Assembly (NCBI GenBank): GCA_046727735.1
Contig: JBKPDF010000010.1
Location: 1 to 64,000 of the forward strand
Direction: 5' to 3'
DNA length: 64,000 bases
Source: AP-16 sp046727735
GTDB taxonomy: Bacteria > Pseudomonadota > Alphaproteobacteria > Rhizobiales > Xanthobacteraceae
Positions 8,742 to 16,857 of the stretch are shown one piece after another (the stretch's first letter is position 1; each line of letters begins with the position of its first letter). Position numbers and translations under genes: made by a program. The notes below the pieces were generated by a model. That model did no database searches. It was not told the DNA's origin and saw only the letters and a list, made by a program, of their open reading frames with translations.

Positions 8742-9328
8742 TTCTCTCCCAAGTTGACATCAGGCGCGCGGTAGAGGCTGGCGAAATTGGTTTTACTCCA
8801 GACTTGGAGGAAAATCAGTGGGGAGAGGCTTCTGTTGATCTGCGACTTGGCTTTCAATTTACGCAATTTAGGGATCTGGGGGGAATCACGATCTCAATAG
8901 CTGACGGCCTCGGGTCCGTTGGGGCTCTTAATCTTTGGGATACTGAAGAACTTCCAGAAAGGAACCGTTTCGGACAGCGTCCGGCATTCAAACTCATCCC
9001 TGGACAATTCGTTTTGGCCCTGACGTATGAGTCGATCAAAATACCAAAACACTTGATCGCGTTAGTGGAGGGCCGAAGTACGTACGCCAGATTAGGGTTG
9101 AGTATGCACCAAACAGCTCCCTGGATTCAGCCAGGATAGAGCGGCCCGATCGTGCTCGAAATAGCAAACCACGGCAAAATGGTGATCGAACTTACACCGT
9201 TGATTGACCGACCCTGCCAACTCACGTTTTTCGAATTAAAGTCTGCATTACCTGAAACAATGGCATACGGGTCTCGGGAAACTAATCGGTATCAAGACCA
9301 AACGCACCCCCTCAAGCATCCGCGCTAG
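8738..9328 (+). pseudogene. dCTP deaminase-like gene interrupted by an in-frame amber codon
   Basis: The frame from the ATG at 8738 encodes a dCTP deaminase/dUTPase-fold protein: SVDLRLG, then EGRSTYARLGLSMHQTAPWIQPG (the family RSSxARLGL region). It stops at TAG 9137-9139. Reading on in the same frame gives SGPIVLEIANHGKMVIELTP, then PCQLTFFEL, AYGSRETNRYQDQTHPLKHPR and TAG at 9326-9328. The family normally has a tryptophan or other aromatic residue at the stop position (PGWSG in E. coli Dcd), so a TGG to TAG change explains it. The catalytic glutamate (VLEI) lies beyond the stop, so the 133-residue product should be inactive. Readthrough or a sequence error are alternatives. Confidence 0.8.
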
Positions 9329-10090
9329 ATTTTCTGCGCTTAGTCTTCCACTTATTTTCCTTTCCCAATTTTCATTTCGTTTGTGCGGCTTGGGCCGGGT
9401 TTTCAGCATCCGCCGCAGAACTTCATCCCGAGCACGCGAATCGCTTGCTTGATTCGAAGTCGCGCGGACTCTTTTTGCTTTCGTCGTCAAGAGGTTTCCG
9501 CGGGAGCATGGTGGATAGTTTGGATATCTTTTCCCAGCTGCAAAAGTGCAATTTTGCTTGATCAGCGCCGCGCACTTCTTTAGGTGGCGGTCTGCTGGGA
9601 AATGACGGAGGCGGGCCGAATCACCTGCCACAGCTCTGCGGCCCACCGTGGACTGAGCAACCACTCCCAGTTGGCGCGTCGGCAGGAACCTGCCGGGCGC
9701 GGGAGGGGCCATCCGTCAGGCCCCTCTCACTTCCGGGCTGCAAAACCAAGCGCGCGGCGTTGCAGCTCGCAGCGGTCGAGGGCCGCACGGGGCGAGGGCT
9801 GATCCCCCTCGCTCCACCCTGATTTTCCTCGGTTTTTCGCCAAAACCGGGGAGAATCGCCGTTCGTCAAACGAACTTTGACACTGTGCGTGTAAAGCACA
9901 GCTTGATACTTTGCCAAGGGCAAAATTGCGAAAAACGCAAGTCGCGCCTTTTCCGCCACTCCCCCGAAATCCGGCCCGTCACGCGATCCCGCGCTATACC
10001 TCCGCCGGACGGTACGTCAGGTACACAATCGCCTGTGCTCGGGCAGAACGTCCTGAACGGCCTGTTCGCGCAGCTCGGCGGCCTGTTCGG
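9329..10090. other. 762-base stretch without a convincing gene
   Basis: No reliable coding sequence is visible. The left part (to about 9560) is A+T-rich like the preceding accessory genes. On the minus strand about 9374-9460 reads ARDEVLRRMLKTRPKPHK, resembling the end of small hypothetical proteins in Hyphomicrobiales, but it has no clear start. The right part is GC-rich and contains two strong hairpins: GGGGCGAGGG paired with CCCTCGCTCC around 9789-9815, and CCTCGGTTTT / AAAACCGGGG at 9827-9836 and 9842-9851. Neither is followed by a T-run. A structured RNA is possible but I could not match one. Confidence 0.4.
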
Positions 10091-10999
10091 CTAGCGCCCC
10101 GCCTTCTCGCCTGCCGGAAGCTCCCGCGTGCCGAGCGCGTCGGCGAGGCGCGCTTGCGCCGACCCCGGACGCAGCGCCTGCTGTTGGCTCGGGTGCGGCT
10201 TCCAGCCGGACAGCCACACGATGTCGAAGGTCGCGCGCAAACGGCCGTCCGGATCGGCGAACCGCTCCGCATAGATTTCCGCCATCCGCAACAATGTGCG
10301 GCGGCGCAACGGGACGCGCCGGCGCTCGGCGAGCGCGTTCGCCGCGCCCATCCGGCGCAAGTCGTGCATCAGCGCGAACGGCGAGTCGTAGCGCACCGTC
10401 AGGCGATCGACATCGACGACCGGCAGCGCGAAGCCGGCGCGCTGCAACAACATGCCGACCGCGCGCACGTCCGCGAACGGCGCAACGTGCGGCGAGGCGC
10501 CGTGCTCGAGCTCGGCTTCGGCGGCAGCGAACGCCTGGCGGAGCTCGGTCAAGCTGTCGCCGCCGACCAGCGCCGCCAGAAACAGCCCATCCGGTTTCAG
10601 CGTCCGATGGATCTGCCGGAAGGTCCCGGGGAGATCGTTGACGAACTGCAACGCCAACGCGGACACGACGAGATCGAGCGCGTTCTCTTTGAGCGGCAGC
10701 GCCTCCGTGTCGGCGACGATGCGCAGGTCCTCCGCGCGCGCGAAAGGGCCGCCATCGAGCGTATCGGTCAGCGCCACGATCGTGGAAACAAGCCCGGCAG
10801 CGCGCATCCGGCGGCGCACCACATCCCCGGGCGAAGCGAGATCGACCGCGAGCTCGAACCGGCGCAGCACCGCAGAGAGCCGATCGCACAGATCTTCGGC
10901 CGCGCGCTCGGTCAGGAAGGTCGCGGCTCCGAGCCGGTATGCCCGCCGCAAATTGCGCCGGACCGCCGCGCGATCGAACACGATGGGGGGTGAAACCAT
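10091..10999 (-). CDS. SAM-dependent methyltransferase, BioC / NDUFAF5-like
   Basis: This 302-residue protein has a class I methyltransferase fold: a SAM-binding region near residues 60-100, then DLVVSALALQFVNDLPGTFRQIHRTLKPDGLFLAALVGGDSLTELR, which is the motif order seen in BioC and in the mitochondrial complex I assembly factor NDUFAF5. Alphaproteobacterial members next to comF are usually called BioC-like but their substrate is unknown. The ATG at 10999 is chosen because VSPPIVFDRAAVRRNLRRA is the normal family start; the open frame continues upstream into the comF promoter region. It is divergent from comF with 43 bases between starts, so the two promoters must overlap. Confidence 0.8.
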   Translation of the reverse strand: MVSPPIVFDRAAVRRNLRRAYRLGAATFLTERAAEDLCDRLSAVLRRFELAVDLASPGDVVRRRMRAAGLVSTIVALTDTLDGGPFARAEDLRIVADTEALPLKENALDLVVSALALQFVNDLPGTFRQIHRTLKPDGLFLAALVGGDSLTELRQAFAAAEAELEHGASPHVAPFADVRAVGMLLQRAGFALPVVDVDRLTVRYDSPFALMHDLRRMGAANALAERRRVPLRRRTLLRMAEIYAERFADPDGRLRATFDIVWLSGWKPHPSQQQALRPGSAQARLADALGTRELPAGEKAGR

Positions 11000-11042
11000 G
11001 GCCTCAATTGAGCGCTGCCGGAGAGGGGCGTATCCTACCCGC

Positions 11043-11834
11043 ATGGGGACGGCGGGGCTTGCGGAATTTGAACGCGACACCGGGCGGCGATGGCCGCGAA
11101 TGCTGCGCAAGCTCGCCGGCTTCGGTCTCGATCTCGCGCTGCCGCCGCTCTGCCCCGCGTGCCGCGAACCGGTGGGCGCCGAGGCCGCGCTCTGCGCCGC
11201 GTGCTGGTCAAAACTGTCCTTCATCGCGCCGCCCTATTGCGAGCGGCTCGGCACGCCGTTCGCGTACGATCCGGGACCCGGCGTGCTGTCGATGCAGGCG
11301 ATCGCCGATCCGCCCGCCTACCGCCGCGCCCGTGCCGCCGTGCATTACGACGAGATTTCGCGTGTTCTGATCCACGGCCTGAAATATTCGGATCGGCTCG
11401 ATCTCGCTCCCATGCTGGGGCGCTGGATGGCGCGTGCCGGCCAGGCGCTGCTCGCGGAGGCCGACGCGCTCGTTGCCGTGCCGCTGCACTGGCGGCGGCA
11501 GTGGGCGCGCCGCTTCAACCAATCGGCGGCGCTGGCGAAAGTCGTGTCGCAGGCGAGCTCTGTTCCGGTTGCCGATGGCGTGCTCAAGCGCGTCAAACCC
11601 ACCGCGCAGCAAGTCGGGCTCTCGGCATCCGAGCGCGCGCAGAACGTGCAGGGAGCGTTTGCGGTCGCGGACCGCTCGCGGGTCGCCGGCCGGCGGCTCG
11701 TTCTGATCGACGACGTGCTCACCTCGGGGGCGACCATCGATGCCTGCGCGCGCGCGCTCAATCGCGGCGGCGCGGCGAGCGTCGACGTGCTGGTGTTCGC
11801 GCGGGTTGTGGAGGGCGGCCGCAGCCCCATATAG
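11043..11834 (+). CDS. ComF-family phosphoribosyltransferase-like protein
   Basis: ComF proteins combine a small zinc-ribbon with a phosphoribosyltransferase domain and are linked to DNA uptake in competent bacteria; in alphaproteobacteria the role is unproven. The zinc-ribbon cysteines are visible at residues 37-57 (CPACREPV and LCAACW). The C-terminal PRPP-binding loop VLIDDVLTSGATIDA is intact at about residues 219-233. Length is 263 residues. The start is taken at ATG 11043; ATG 11101 is an alternative that loses only a non-conserved leader. It heads a tight run with grxC, the nitrilase-family gene and DUF1178. Confidence 0.88.
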   Translation: MGTAGLAEFERDTGRRWPRMLRKLAGFGLDLALPPLCPACREPVGAEAALCAACWSKLSFIAPPYCERLGTPFAYDPGPGVLSMQAIADPPAYRRARAAVHYDEISRVLIHGLKYSDRLDLAPMLGRWMARAGQALLAEADALVAVPLHWRRQWARRFNQSAALAKVVSQASSVPVADGVLKRVKPTAQQVGLSASERAQNVQGAFAVADRSRVAGRRLVLIDDVLTSGATIDACARALNRGGAASVDVLVFARVVEGGRSPI

Positions 11835-11862
11835 TGCGTGCCGAACGTCTTCAGCGAATCTC

Positions 11863-12120
11863 ATGGTCCCGGTCGTGATCTACACCCGAGCGTTTTGCTC
11901 GTATTGCTCCTGGGCGAAGGAGCTGCTGCGCCGAAAGGGGGTCGCGTTCGAAGAGATCGACGTGACCGGGCAGCCGCAGCGCCGCGCCGAAATGATCGGG
12001 CGCGCGCACGGCCAAACGACGACGCCGCAGATCTTCATCGGATCGACGCACGTCGGCGGTTGCGACGAGCTTTACGCGCTCGAGCATGCCGGCCGCCTCG
12101 ACGCGCTGCTCGCGGCCTGA
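11863..12120 (+). CDS. grxC: glutaredoxin 3
   Basis: An 85-residue dithiol glutaredoxin that reduces disulphides with glutathione in the cytosol. The active site is CSYC at residues 12-15 (YTRAFCSYCSWAK), and the glutathione-binding TTPQIFIGSTHVGGCDEL segment is complete. The CSYC variant of the usual CPYC is common in this family. It starts 28 bases after comF and ends 12 bases before the nitrilase-family gene, so co-transcription is likely. Confidence 0.95.
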   Translation: MVPVVIYTRAFCSYCSWAKELLRRKGVAFEEIDVTGQPQRRAEMIGRAHGQTTTPQIFIGSTHVGGCDELYALEHAGRLDALLAA

Positions 12121-12132
12121 AAGGAACGCGGC

Positions 12133-13017
12133 ATGGCGAACGCCACGACTTCGAGCTTCCGCGTCGGCCTCGTCCAGATGCGCTCGGGGCGCAGTCCGCA
12201 GGCCAACATCGACGCCGCCGCCGAGCTGATCGGCGAGGCCCGCGACCGCGGAGCCGAATATGTGCTCACCCCGGAAATGACCAACATCATGGAAACCGGG
12301 CGCGAGCGGTTTTTCGCCGGCATCGTCGCCGAGGAGCAGGACCCGGCGCTGGCCATGTTGCGGGAGCTCGCGCGCGCGCTCGGCATCTTCGTGCATATCG
12401 GCTCGCTCGCGATCAAAGTTTCGCCCGACAAGGCCGCGAACCGCTCGTTCCTGATCGACCGTCACGGCGAGGTGGTCGCCCGCTACGACAAGATCCACAT
12501 GTTCGACGTCGATCTCGCGAGCGGGGAGAGCTACCGGGAATCCCGCAATTACCGCGCCGGCGAGCTCGCGGTGCTGGCCGACCTGCCGTGGGGGCGGCTC
12601 GGGCTGACGATCTGTTACGATCTGCGGTTTCCCGCGCTCTACCGTGCGCTGGCGGAAGCCGGAGCGTCGTTTCTCAGCATCCCTTCGGCGTTCACGCGCC
12701 AGACCGGAGAAGCGCATTGGCACGTGTTGTTGCGGGCGCGCGCCATCGAAACCGGCTGCTTCGTGTTCGCGGCCGCCCAGGGCGGCACCCACGAGAACGG
12801 GCGGGAGACGTTCGGCCACTCGCTCGTGATCGACCCCTGGGGCCGCGTGCTCGCCGAAGGCGGCACCGAGCCGCAAGTGGTGATCGCCGACATCGAGCTT
12901 GCGGAAGTCGCGGCGGCGCGGGCCCGCATTCCTTCGCTCCGGCACGGCCGCAGGTTCGAGATCGTCGAGCCCATGGCGGAGCCGACCCACCTTCACGTCG
13001 TCGGGGGGCCGCCGTGA
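12133..13017 (+). CDS. carbon-nitrogen hydrolase, Nit1/Nit2 type amidase
   Basis: A 294-residue nitrilase-superfamily amidase. The catalytic Glu-Lys-Cys triad is visible: Glu in VLTPEMTN (about residue 49), Lys in YDKIHMFDVD (about 120), and Cys in LTICYDLRFP (about 162). The DVDLASGESYRES segment and overall length match the Nit1 branch, whose characterised members hydrolyse deaminated glutathione. The neighbouring glutaredoxin makes a link to glutathione metabolism attractive, but that is inference. It overlaps the next gene by four bases (GTGA). Confidence 0.88.
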   Translation: MANATTSSFRVGLVQMRSGRSPQANIDAAAELIGEARDRGAEYVLTPEMTNIMETGRERFFAGIVAEEQDPALAMLRELARALGIFVHIGSLAIKVSPDKAANRSFLIDRHGEVVARYDKIHMFDVDLASGESYRESRNYRAGELAVLADLPWGRLGLTICYDLRFPALYRALAEAGASFLSIPSAFTRQTGEAHWHVLLRARAIETGCFVFAAAQGGTHENGRETFGHSLVIDPWGRVLAEGGTEPQVVIADIELAEVAAARARIPSLRHGRRFEIVEPMAEPTHLHVVGGPP

Positions 13018-13478
13018 TCCGGTACGCGCTCAGCTGCGAGAAAGGTCACGGGTTCGAGAGCTGGTTCGAAAGCTCGAGCGCTTACGACAAGCAGGCGGCG
13101 CGCGGCCTGATCGATTGTCCGGTCTGCGGCTCGACCAAGGTCGGCAAAGCCATCATGGCGCCCGGAATTGCCAAAGGCGGCCGCGCGTCGGCGCGCGAAG
13201 CGCCCGCGCCGCCCGCTCAGGAAATCCGGGCCCCGATGGCCATGCTGTCGGAACGCGAACGCGAGCTGCGCAGCAAGCTCAAGGAACTGCGCGACCACGT
13301 CACCAAGAACGCCGACTATGTCGGCGAGAAATTTCCCGAAGAAGCCAGAAAGATGCACTACGGCGACATCGAGCATCGCTCGATTTATGGCGAGGCTTCG
13401 CCCAGCGAGGCCGCCGAGCTCGTCGAGGAAGGCATCGAGCTGCACCCGCTGCCGGTCCTGCCCGAGGACCGCAACTAA
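13014..13478 (+). CDS. DUF1178 family protein
   Basis: A 154-residue protein of the DUF1178 family, which is conserved in proteobacteria and has no established function. The N-terminus carries a zinc-ribbon-like arrangement: Cys in LSCEKGH and a CPVCGSTKVGKAIMAPGI pair near residues 41-44. A variable Ala/Pro linker follows, then the conserved helical C-terminal part (VGEKFPEEARKMHYGDIEHRSIYGEAS). The GTG start at 13014 overlaps the stop of the amidase gene, so translation is probably coupled. It is the last gene of the comF-grxC run. Confidence 0.88.
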   Translation: MIRYALSCEKGHGFESWFESSSAYDKQAARGLIDCPVCGSTKVGKAIMAPGIAKGGRASAREAPAPPAQEIRAPMAMLSERERELRSKLKELRDHVTKNADYVGEKFPEEARKMHYGDIEHRSIYGEASPSEAAELVEEGIELHPLPVLPEDRN

Positions 13479-13488
13479 TTCTCCGAGC

Positions 13489-13605
13489 CGTCGTCCCGGG
13501 GCCGAGCGCAGCGAGGAACCCGGGACCTATGACCACAATTCAACGGGCAATACCGCTGTCCATAGGTTCCGGGTTCGCGCCGTAGGCGCGCCCCGGAACG
13601 ACGCG
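13489..13605. repeat. intergenic palindromic repeat, family A (copy 1)
   Basis: CGTCCCGGG...CCCGGGACCTATGA on the left and CATAGGTTCCGGG...CCCCGGAACGACG on the right form an imperfect inverted repeat between two genes. The right half (GTTCCGGGTTCGCGCC then GGCGCGCCCCGGAA) is nearly identical to a copy at 63357-63462. Repeats of this type are common between genes in Bradyrhizobium-like genomes. Confidence 0.8.
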
Positions 13606-13619
13606 TCCGAGCGTTTCGA

Positions 13620-14510
13620 TCACTGCGCCCAAATCAGCAGCACGACGCCGGCGACCACCAGCACGATGCCGAGCGCCTCGCGCAAGGTCGCGGGCTGCTT
13701 GAAGGCGAGGTGCGACACGGCTTGCGCGAACAGCACCTCGACGAGGCCGAGGGTGCGCACGCTCGCGGCACTCGCGAGCGCGAACGCGAGGAACCAGAAT
13801 TGCGACGCCACGGCGCCCATCGCGCCGGCGAACAGCGAGGGCCGCCACGCGACGAGAATCGCCCGCAGCACGCCGGGAGTCCTCACGGCGAGATAGAGCG
13901 AGAGCAGCGCGGCTTGCAGCGCCAGGCCGACCGCGAGCGTGAAGGTCGCGGCGAGCACGAAATCCGCGCGCAGCGCCAGGATGGCGCCGCGGTAGCCGAC
14001 CGCCGCCAGCGCGAACATCGAGCCGGCGGAAATCCCGAGCACGGCCGGCCAGATGCCCCCGCCCGCGCCCCGCTTCCACGACATCACGATCACGCCGGCG
14101 GTCGCCAGCAGGATGGCGATTGCGGTGGCGAGGTTGAGCGGGTCGCCCAAAAACGCCAGAGCGAACAGCGCGACCTGCACCGGCTCGGTCTTGGTATAGG
14201 CGATCGCGACGAGGAACGAGCGCTCGCCCATGGCGGCAAGCATCAGCGCCGTCGCCAGAATCTGCGAGAGCGCGCCGACCAGGATCCACACCCAGAATGC
14301 GAGGCCGGTCGCGGGCGGCGCGGCGCCTTTCGCGACCAGCACCGCCGCGAGAAAGACGAGCGCGAACGGACAGCCGAACAGGAACCGGACGTGGGTCGCG
14401 CCCACGGTGCCGAGCTTTGCCGTGAGCTCGCGCTGCATGGCGTTGCGTGCGGTCTGTGCGGCGGCGGCAGCAATCGTGAACACCGCCCAGAGCCAGCTCA
14501 TGTCGATCAT
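13620..14510 (-). CDS. EamA-family (DMT superfamily) transporter
   Basis: A 296-residue inner-membrane protein with about ten hydrophobic helices in two EamA repeats. Examples are WAVFTIAAAAAQTARNAMQ at the start and ALGIVLVVAGVVLLIWAQ at the end. Such proteins export or import small metabolites; no substrate can be read from sequence. It starts 27 bases before the stop of ubiG and is on the same strand, so it may be transcribed with it. Confidence 0.85.
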   Translation of the reverse strand: MIDMSWLWAVFTIAAAAAQTARNAMQRELTAKLGTVGATHVRFLFGCPFALVFLAAVLVAKGAAPPATGLAFWVWILVGALSQILATALMLAAMGERSFLVAIAYTKTEPVQVALFALAFLGDPLNLATAIAILLATAGVIVMSWKRGAGGGIWPAVLGISAGSMFALAAVGYRGAILALRADFVLAATFTLAVGLALQAALLSLYLAVRTPGVLRAILVAWRPSLFAGAMGAVASQFWFLAFALASAASVRTLGLVEVLFAQAVSHLAFKQPATLREALGIVLVVAGVVLLIWAQ

Positions 14511-14537
14511 CGCGGAAGCGAAGAAGAATGGGTGCAG

Positions 14538-15290
14538 TCACTCCCGCCGGGCGGCGGCGACCATGTAGTTCACGTCGGTGTCCGGCGAGAGCTTCCAGGC
14601 GTCGGTGAAGAGATCGTAGACCACGCCCTGAACGTCGGTGAACCGCAGGCCGGAAACTTCCATCGCGGCTTCGAGCTCGTTCGGCGTAACGAGCTTGTCC
14701 CAGCGATGGGTACCGCGCGGCAGCCAGCCGAGCACGTATTCGGCCCCGACGATCGCCAGCGCGAAGCTCTTCAGCGTTCGATTGATGGTCGCCGCGATCA
14801 TCAGACCGTTCGGCTTCACCATCGCGGCACAGCTGCCGATGAACGCCCGCAGGTCGGCGACGTGCTCGACCACTTCCATGGCCAGCACGAGATCGAAGCG
14901 CTCACCCGCACTCGCGAGCGCCTCGGCGGTCGTGGCGCGATAATCGACCGCAACGCCGGATTCGGCCGCATGACGCCGCGCGACCTCGACGTTGTCTGCG
15001 GCGGGATCCGCGCCGACGACCGCGGCTCCGAGCCGGGCGAGCGGCTCCGACAACAACCCGCCGCCGCAGCCGATGTCGAGCGCGCGCAACCCGGAAAGAC
15101 AATCGAGCCGGTTCGACTCGATGCCGAAATGCCGGCACGCATGGTCGCGAATGAAGCGCAGCCGCACCGGATTGAGCCGATGCAGCATGCGCATCTTGCC
15201 GCGCGGATCCCAGAACTCGGCGGCGAGCGCGGAGAACTGCGCGACTTCCGCCGGGTCTACGCTGCGAGTCGGAGCAACCGGTTCGGCCAT
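14538..15290 (-). CDS. ubiG: ubiquinone biosynthesis O-methyltransferase
   Basis: UbiG carries out both O-methylations of the ubiquinone ring. The 250-residue protein has the SAM-binding motif ALDIGCGGGLLSEPLARLGA near residues 68-87, a VDYRATTAEAL segment, and the family signature AMEVVEHVADLRAFI followed by TINRTLKSFALAIVGAEYVLGWLPRGTHRW cut by the GTHRWDK motif typical of UbiG. The ATG at 15290 gives the usual N-terminus (VDPAEVAQFSALAAEFWDPRGKMRMLHRLNPVR). It is divergent from lysC, the standard arrangement in Hyphomicrobiales. Confidence 0.96.
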   Translation of the reverse strand: MAEPVAPTRSVDPAEVAQFSALAAEFWDPRGKMRMLHRLNPVRLRFIRDHACRHFGIESNRLDCLSGLRALDIGCGGGLLSEPLARLGAAVVGADPAADNVEVARRHAAESGVAVDYRATTAEALASAGERFDLVLAMEVVEHVADLRAFIGSCAAMVKPNGLMIAATINRTLKSFALAIVGAEYVLGWLPRGTHRWDKLVTPNELEAAMEVSGLRFTDVQGVVYDLFTDAWKLSPDTDVNYMVAAARRE

Positions 15291-15426
15291 TTCGCATTTT
15301 CCAGGACGCGCGCAAACCGCCGCGCGGTTGCGACCGCACGCCCTCGCCGGTATGTATACCCGCCTTTTTGCGCCGGTGCTCGCCCCGAGGCCGTGTGCGT
15401 TCTCGCCATCAGCTCTCGGAAGCCGC

Positions 15427-16677
15427 ATGGGTCGCCTGGTGATGAAGTTCGGCGGGACCTCGGTGGAGAACATCGAGCGCATCCGCAATGTCGCCCGGCA
15501 CGTCGAGCGCGAGGTCAAGGCCGGGCACGAAGTCGCCGTCGTGGTTTCGGCCATGGCCGGCACCACCAACCGGCTGATCGAGTGGTGCCGCGAAGCCGCC
15601 GTGCTGCACGACGCGCGCGAGTACGACGCCGTCGTGACTTCCGGCGAGCAGGTCACGTCCGGGTTGCTCGCGATCGCGCTCCAGGGCATCGGCATCGTCG
15701 CGCGCTCCTGGCAGGGCTGGCAGATCCCGATCGCGACCACCGATGCACACGGGGCCGCGCGCATCCTGGACATAGACGGGACCGAGCTCGTCCGCCGGCT
15801 CACGGAGCGCGGCGAGGTTGCGGTGATTTCCGGTTTCCAGGGCGTGCACCGCGAGAGCGGGCGGATCACCACGCTCGGGCGCGGCGGATCCGACACCTCT
15901 GCCGTCGCGGTCGCTGCCGCGATCCAGGCCGACCGCTGCGACGTTTATACCGACGTCGACGGCGTCTATACCTGCGATCCGAGGGTCGTCCCCAAGGCGC
16001 GGCGGCTCGACAAGATCGCGTTCGAGGAGATGCTGGAATTCGCCTCCGTCGGCGCCAAGGTGCTGCAGGTGCGTTCGGTCGAGCTCGGCATGGTGCATAA
16101 TGTGCGGATCTGCGTGCGCTCGAGCTTCGAACAGCCGGACTCGGGCCTTGCGTGCAGCGCGGCGACCGGAACCCTGATTTGCAACGAGGAGGAGATCGTG
16201 GAGCAGCACGTCGTGACCGGGATCGCCTTCTCCAAGGACGAGGCGCAGCTCTCGATCCGGCGGGTCCAGGACAAGCCCGGGGTGGCCGCGGCCATCTTCG
16301 GTCCGCTCGCGGAAGCCAACATCAATGTCGACATGATCGTCCAGAACGTGTCGGGCGACGGGGCAACGACCGACATCACATTCACGGTGCCGGCTGCCGA
16401 TTACGAGCGCGCCACTGCGGTGCTCGCCGGATGCAAGCCGGTGATCGGCTACGAACGGCTCGACGGCGCCAACGATATCGCCAAAGTTTCGGTCATCGGC
16501 ATCGGCATGCGCAGCCACGCCGGAGTGGCCGCCCAGGCGTTCCGCGCACTCGCGGAGCGCGGCATCAATATCCGGGCCATCACCACGTCCGAGATCAAGT
16601 TCTCGCTGCTGATCGACGCCGCCTATACCGAGCTTGCCGTGCGCACGCTGCATTCGCTATACGGCCTCGACCGGTAG
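15427..16677 (+). CDS. lysC: aspartate kinase
   Basis: LysC phosphorylates aspartate, the first step toward lysine, threonine, methionine and diaminopimelate. From ATG 15427 the protein has 416 residues with the kinase motif VMKFGGTSV at residues 5-13, the substrate region TTLGRGGSDTSAVAVAAA, and two C-terminal ACT domains (QDKPGVAAAIFGPLAEANINVDMIVQ and the second repeat SHAGVAAQAFRALAERGINIRAI) that would mediate feedback inhibition by amino acids. A second ATG at 15442 would remove only four to five residues. It is divergent from ubiG and followed by ptsP. Confidence 0.97.
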   Translation: MGRLVMKFGGTSVENIERIRNVARHVEREVKAGHEVAVVVSAMAGTTNRLIEWCREAAVLHDAREYDAVVTSGEQVTSGLLAIALQGIGIVARSWQGWQIPIATTDAHGAARILDIDGTELVRRLTERGEVAVISGFQGVHRESGRITTLGRGGSDTSAVAVAAAIQADRCDVYTDVDGVYTCDPRVVPKARRLDKIAFEEMLEFASVGAKVLQVRSVELGMVHNVRICVRSSFEQPDSGLACSAATGTLICNEEEIVEQHVVTGIAFSKDEAQLSIRRVQDKPGVAAAIFGPLAEANINVDMIVQNVSGDGATTDITFTVPAADYERATAVLAGCKPVIGYERLDGANDIAKVSVIGIGMRSHAGVAAQAFRALAERGINIRAITTSEIKFSLLIDAAYTELAVRTLHSLYGLDR

Positions 16678-16857
16678 CCCGCGTCCGATCCGCTGTCTTC
16701 GCAGTTTTCGGCCGTTCGGCCGACGTGGCAGCGGGGTTGCGCGCGGGGGCGCCGGGTCGGCTGCCTCGCAAACCTGCGATATCGCTGAAGAGAATTGCCG
16801 GATCGTCGCGACCGGGCCATGCTGGCGCGGATCGGACGGCCGGGCGAGAGGACCCTC

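Noticed and set aside
9770..9817. A tRNA- or tmRNA-like 3' end (stem, seven-base loop, stem, then CTCCACC)
   Set aside because: The loop CTGATCC does not fit the conserved T-loop, and no tmRNA tag-coding sequence or partner acceptor strand was found nearby.
9827..9851. Hairpin considered as a Rho-independent terminator
   Set aside because: Neither strand has the required T-run after the stem.
9885..10094. A 69-codon frame ending in NVLNGLFAQLGGLFG
   Set aside because: The tail looks amphipathic, but the frame has no ribosome-binding site, ends inside the methyltransferase gene and matches no family I know.
13710..16100. A 796-codon plus-strand frame across the EamA and ubiG genes
   Set aside because: It spans two complete minus-strand genes and the start of lysC in the wrong frame, so it is not coding.
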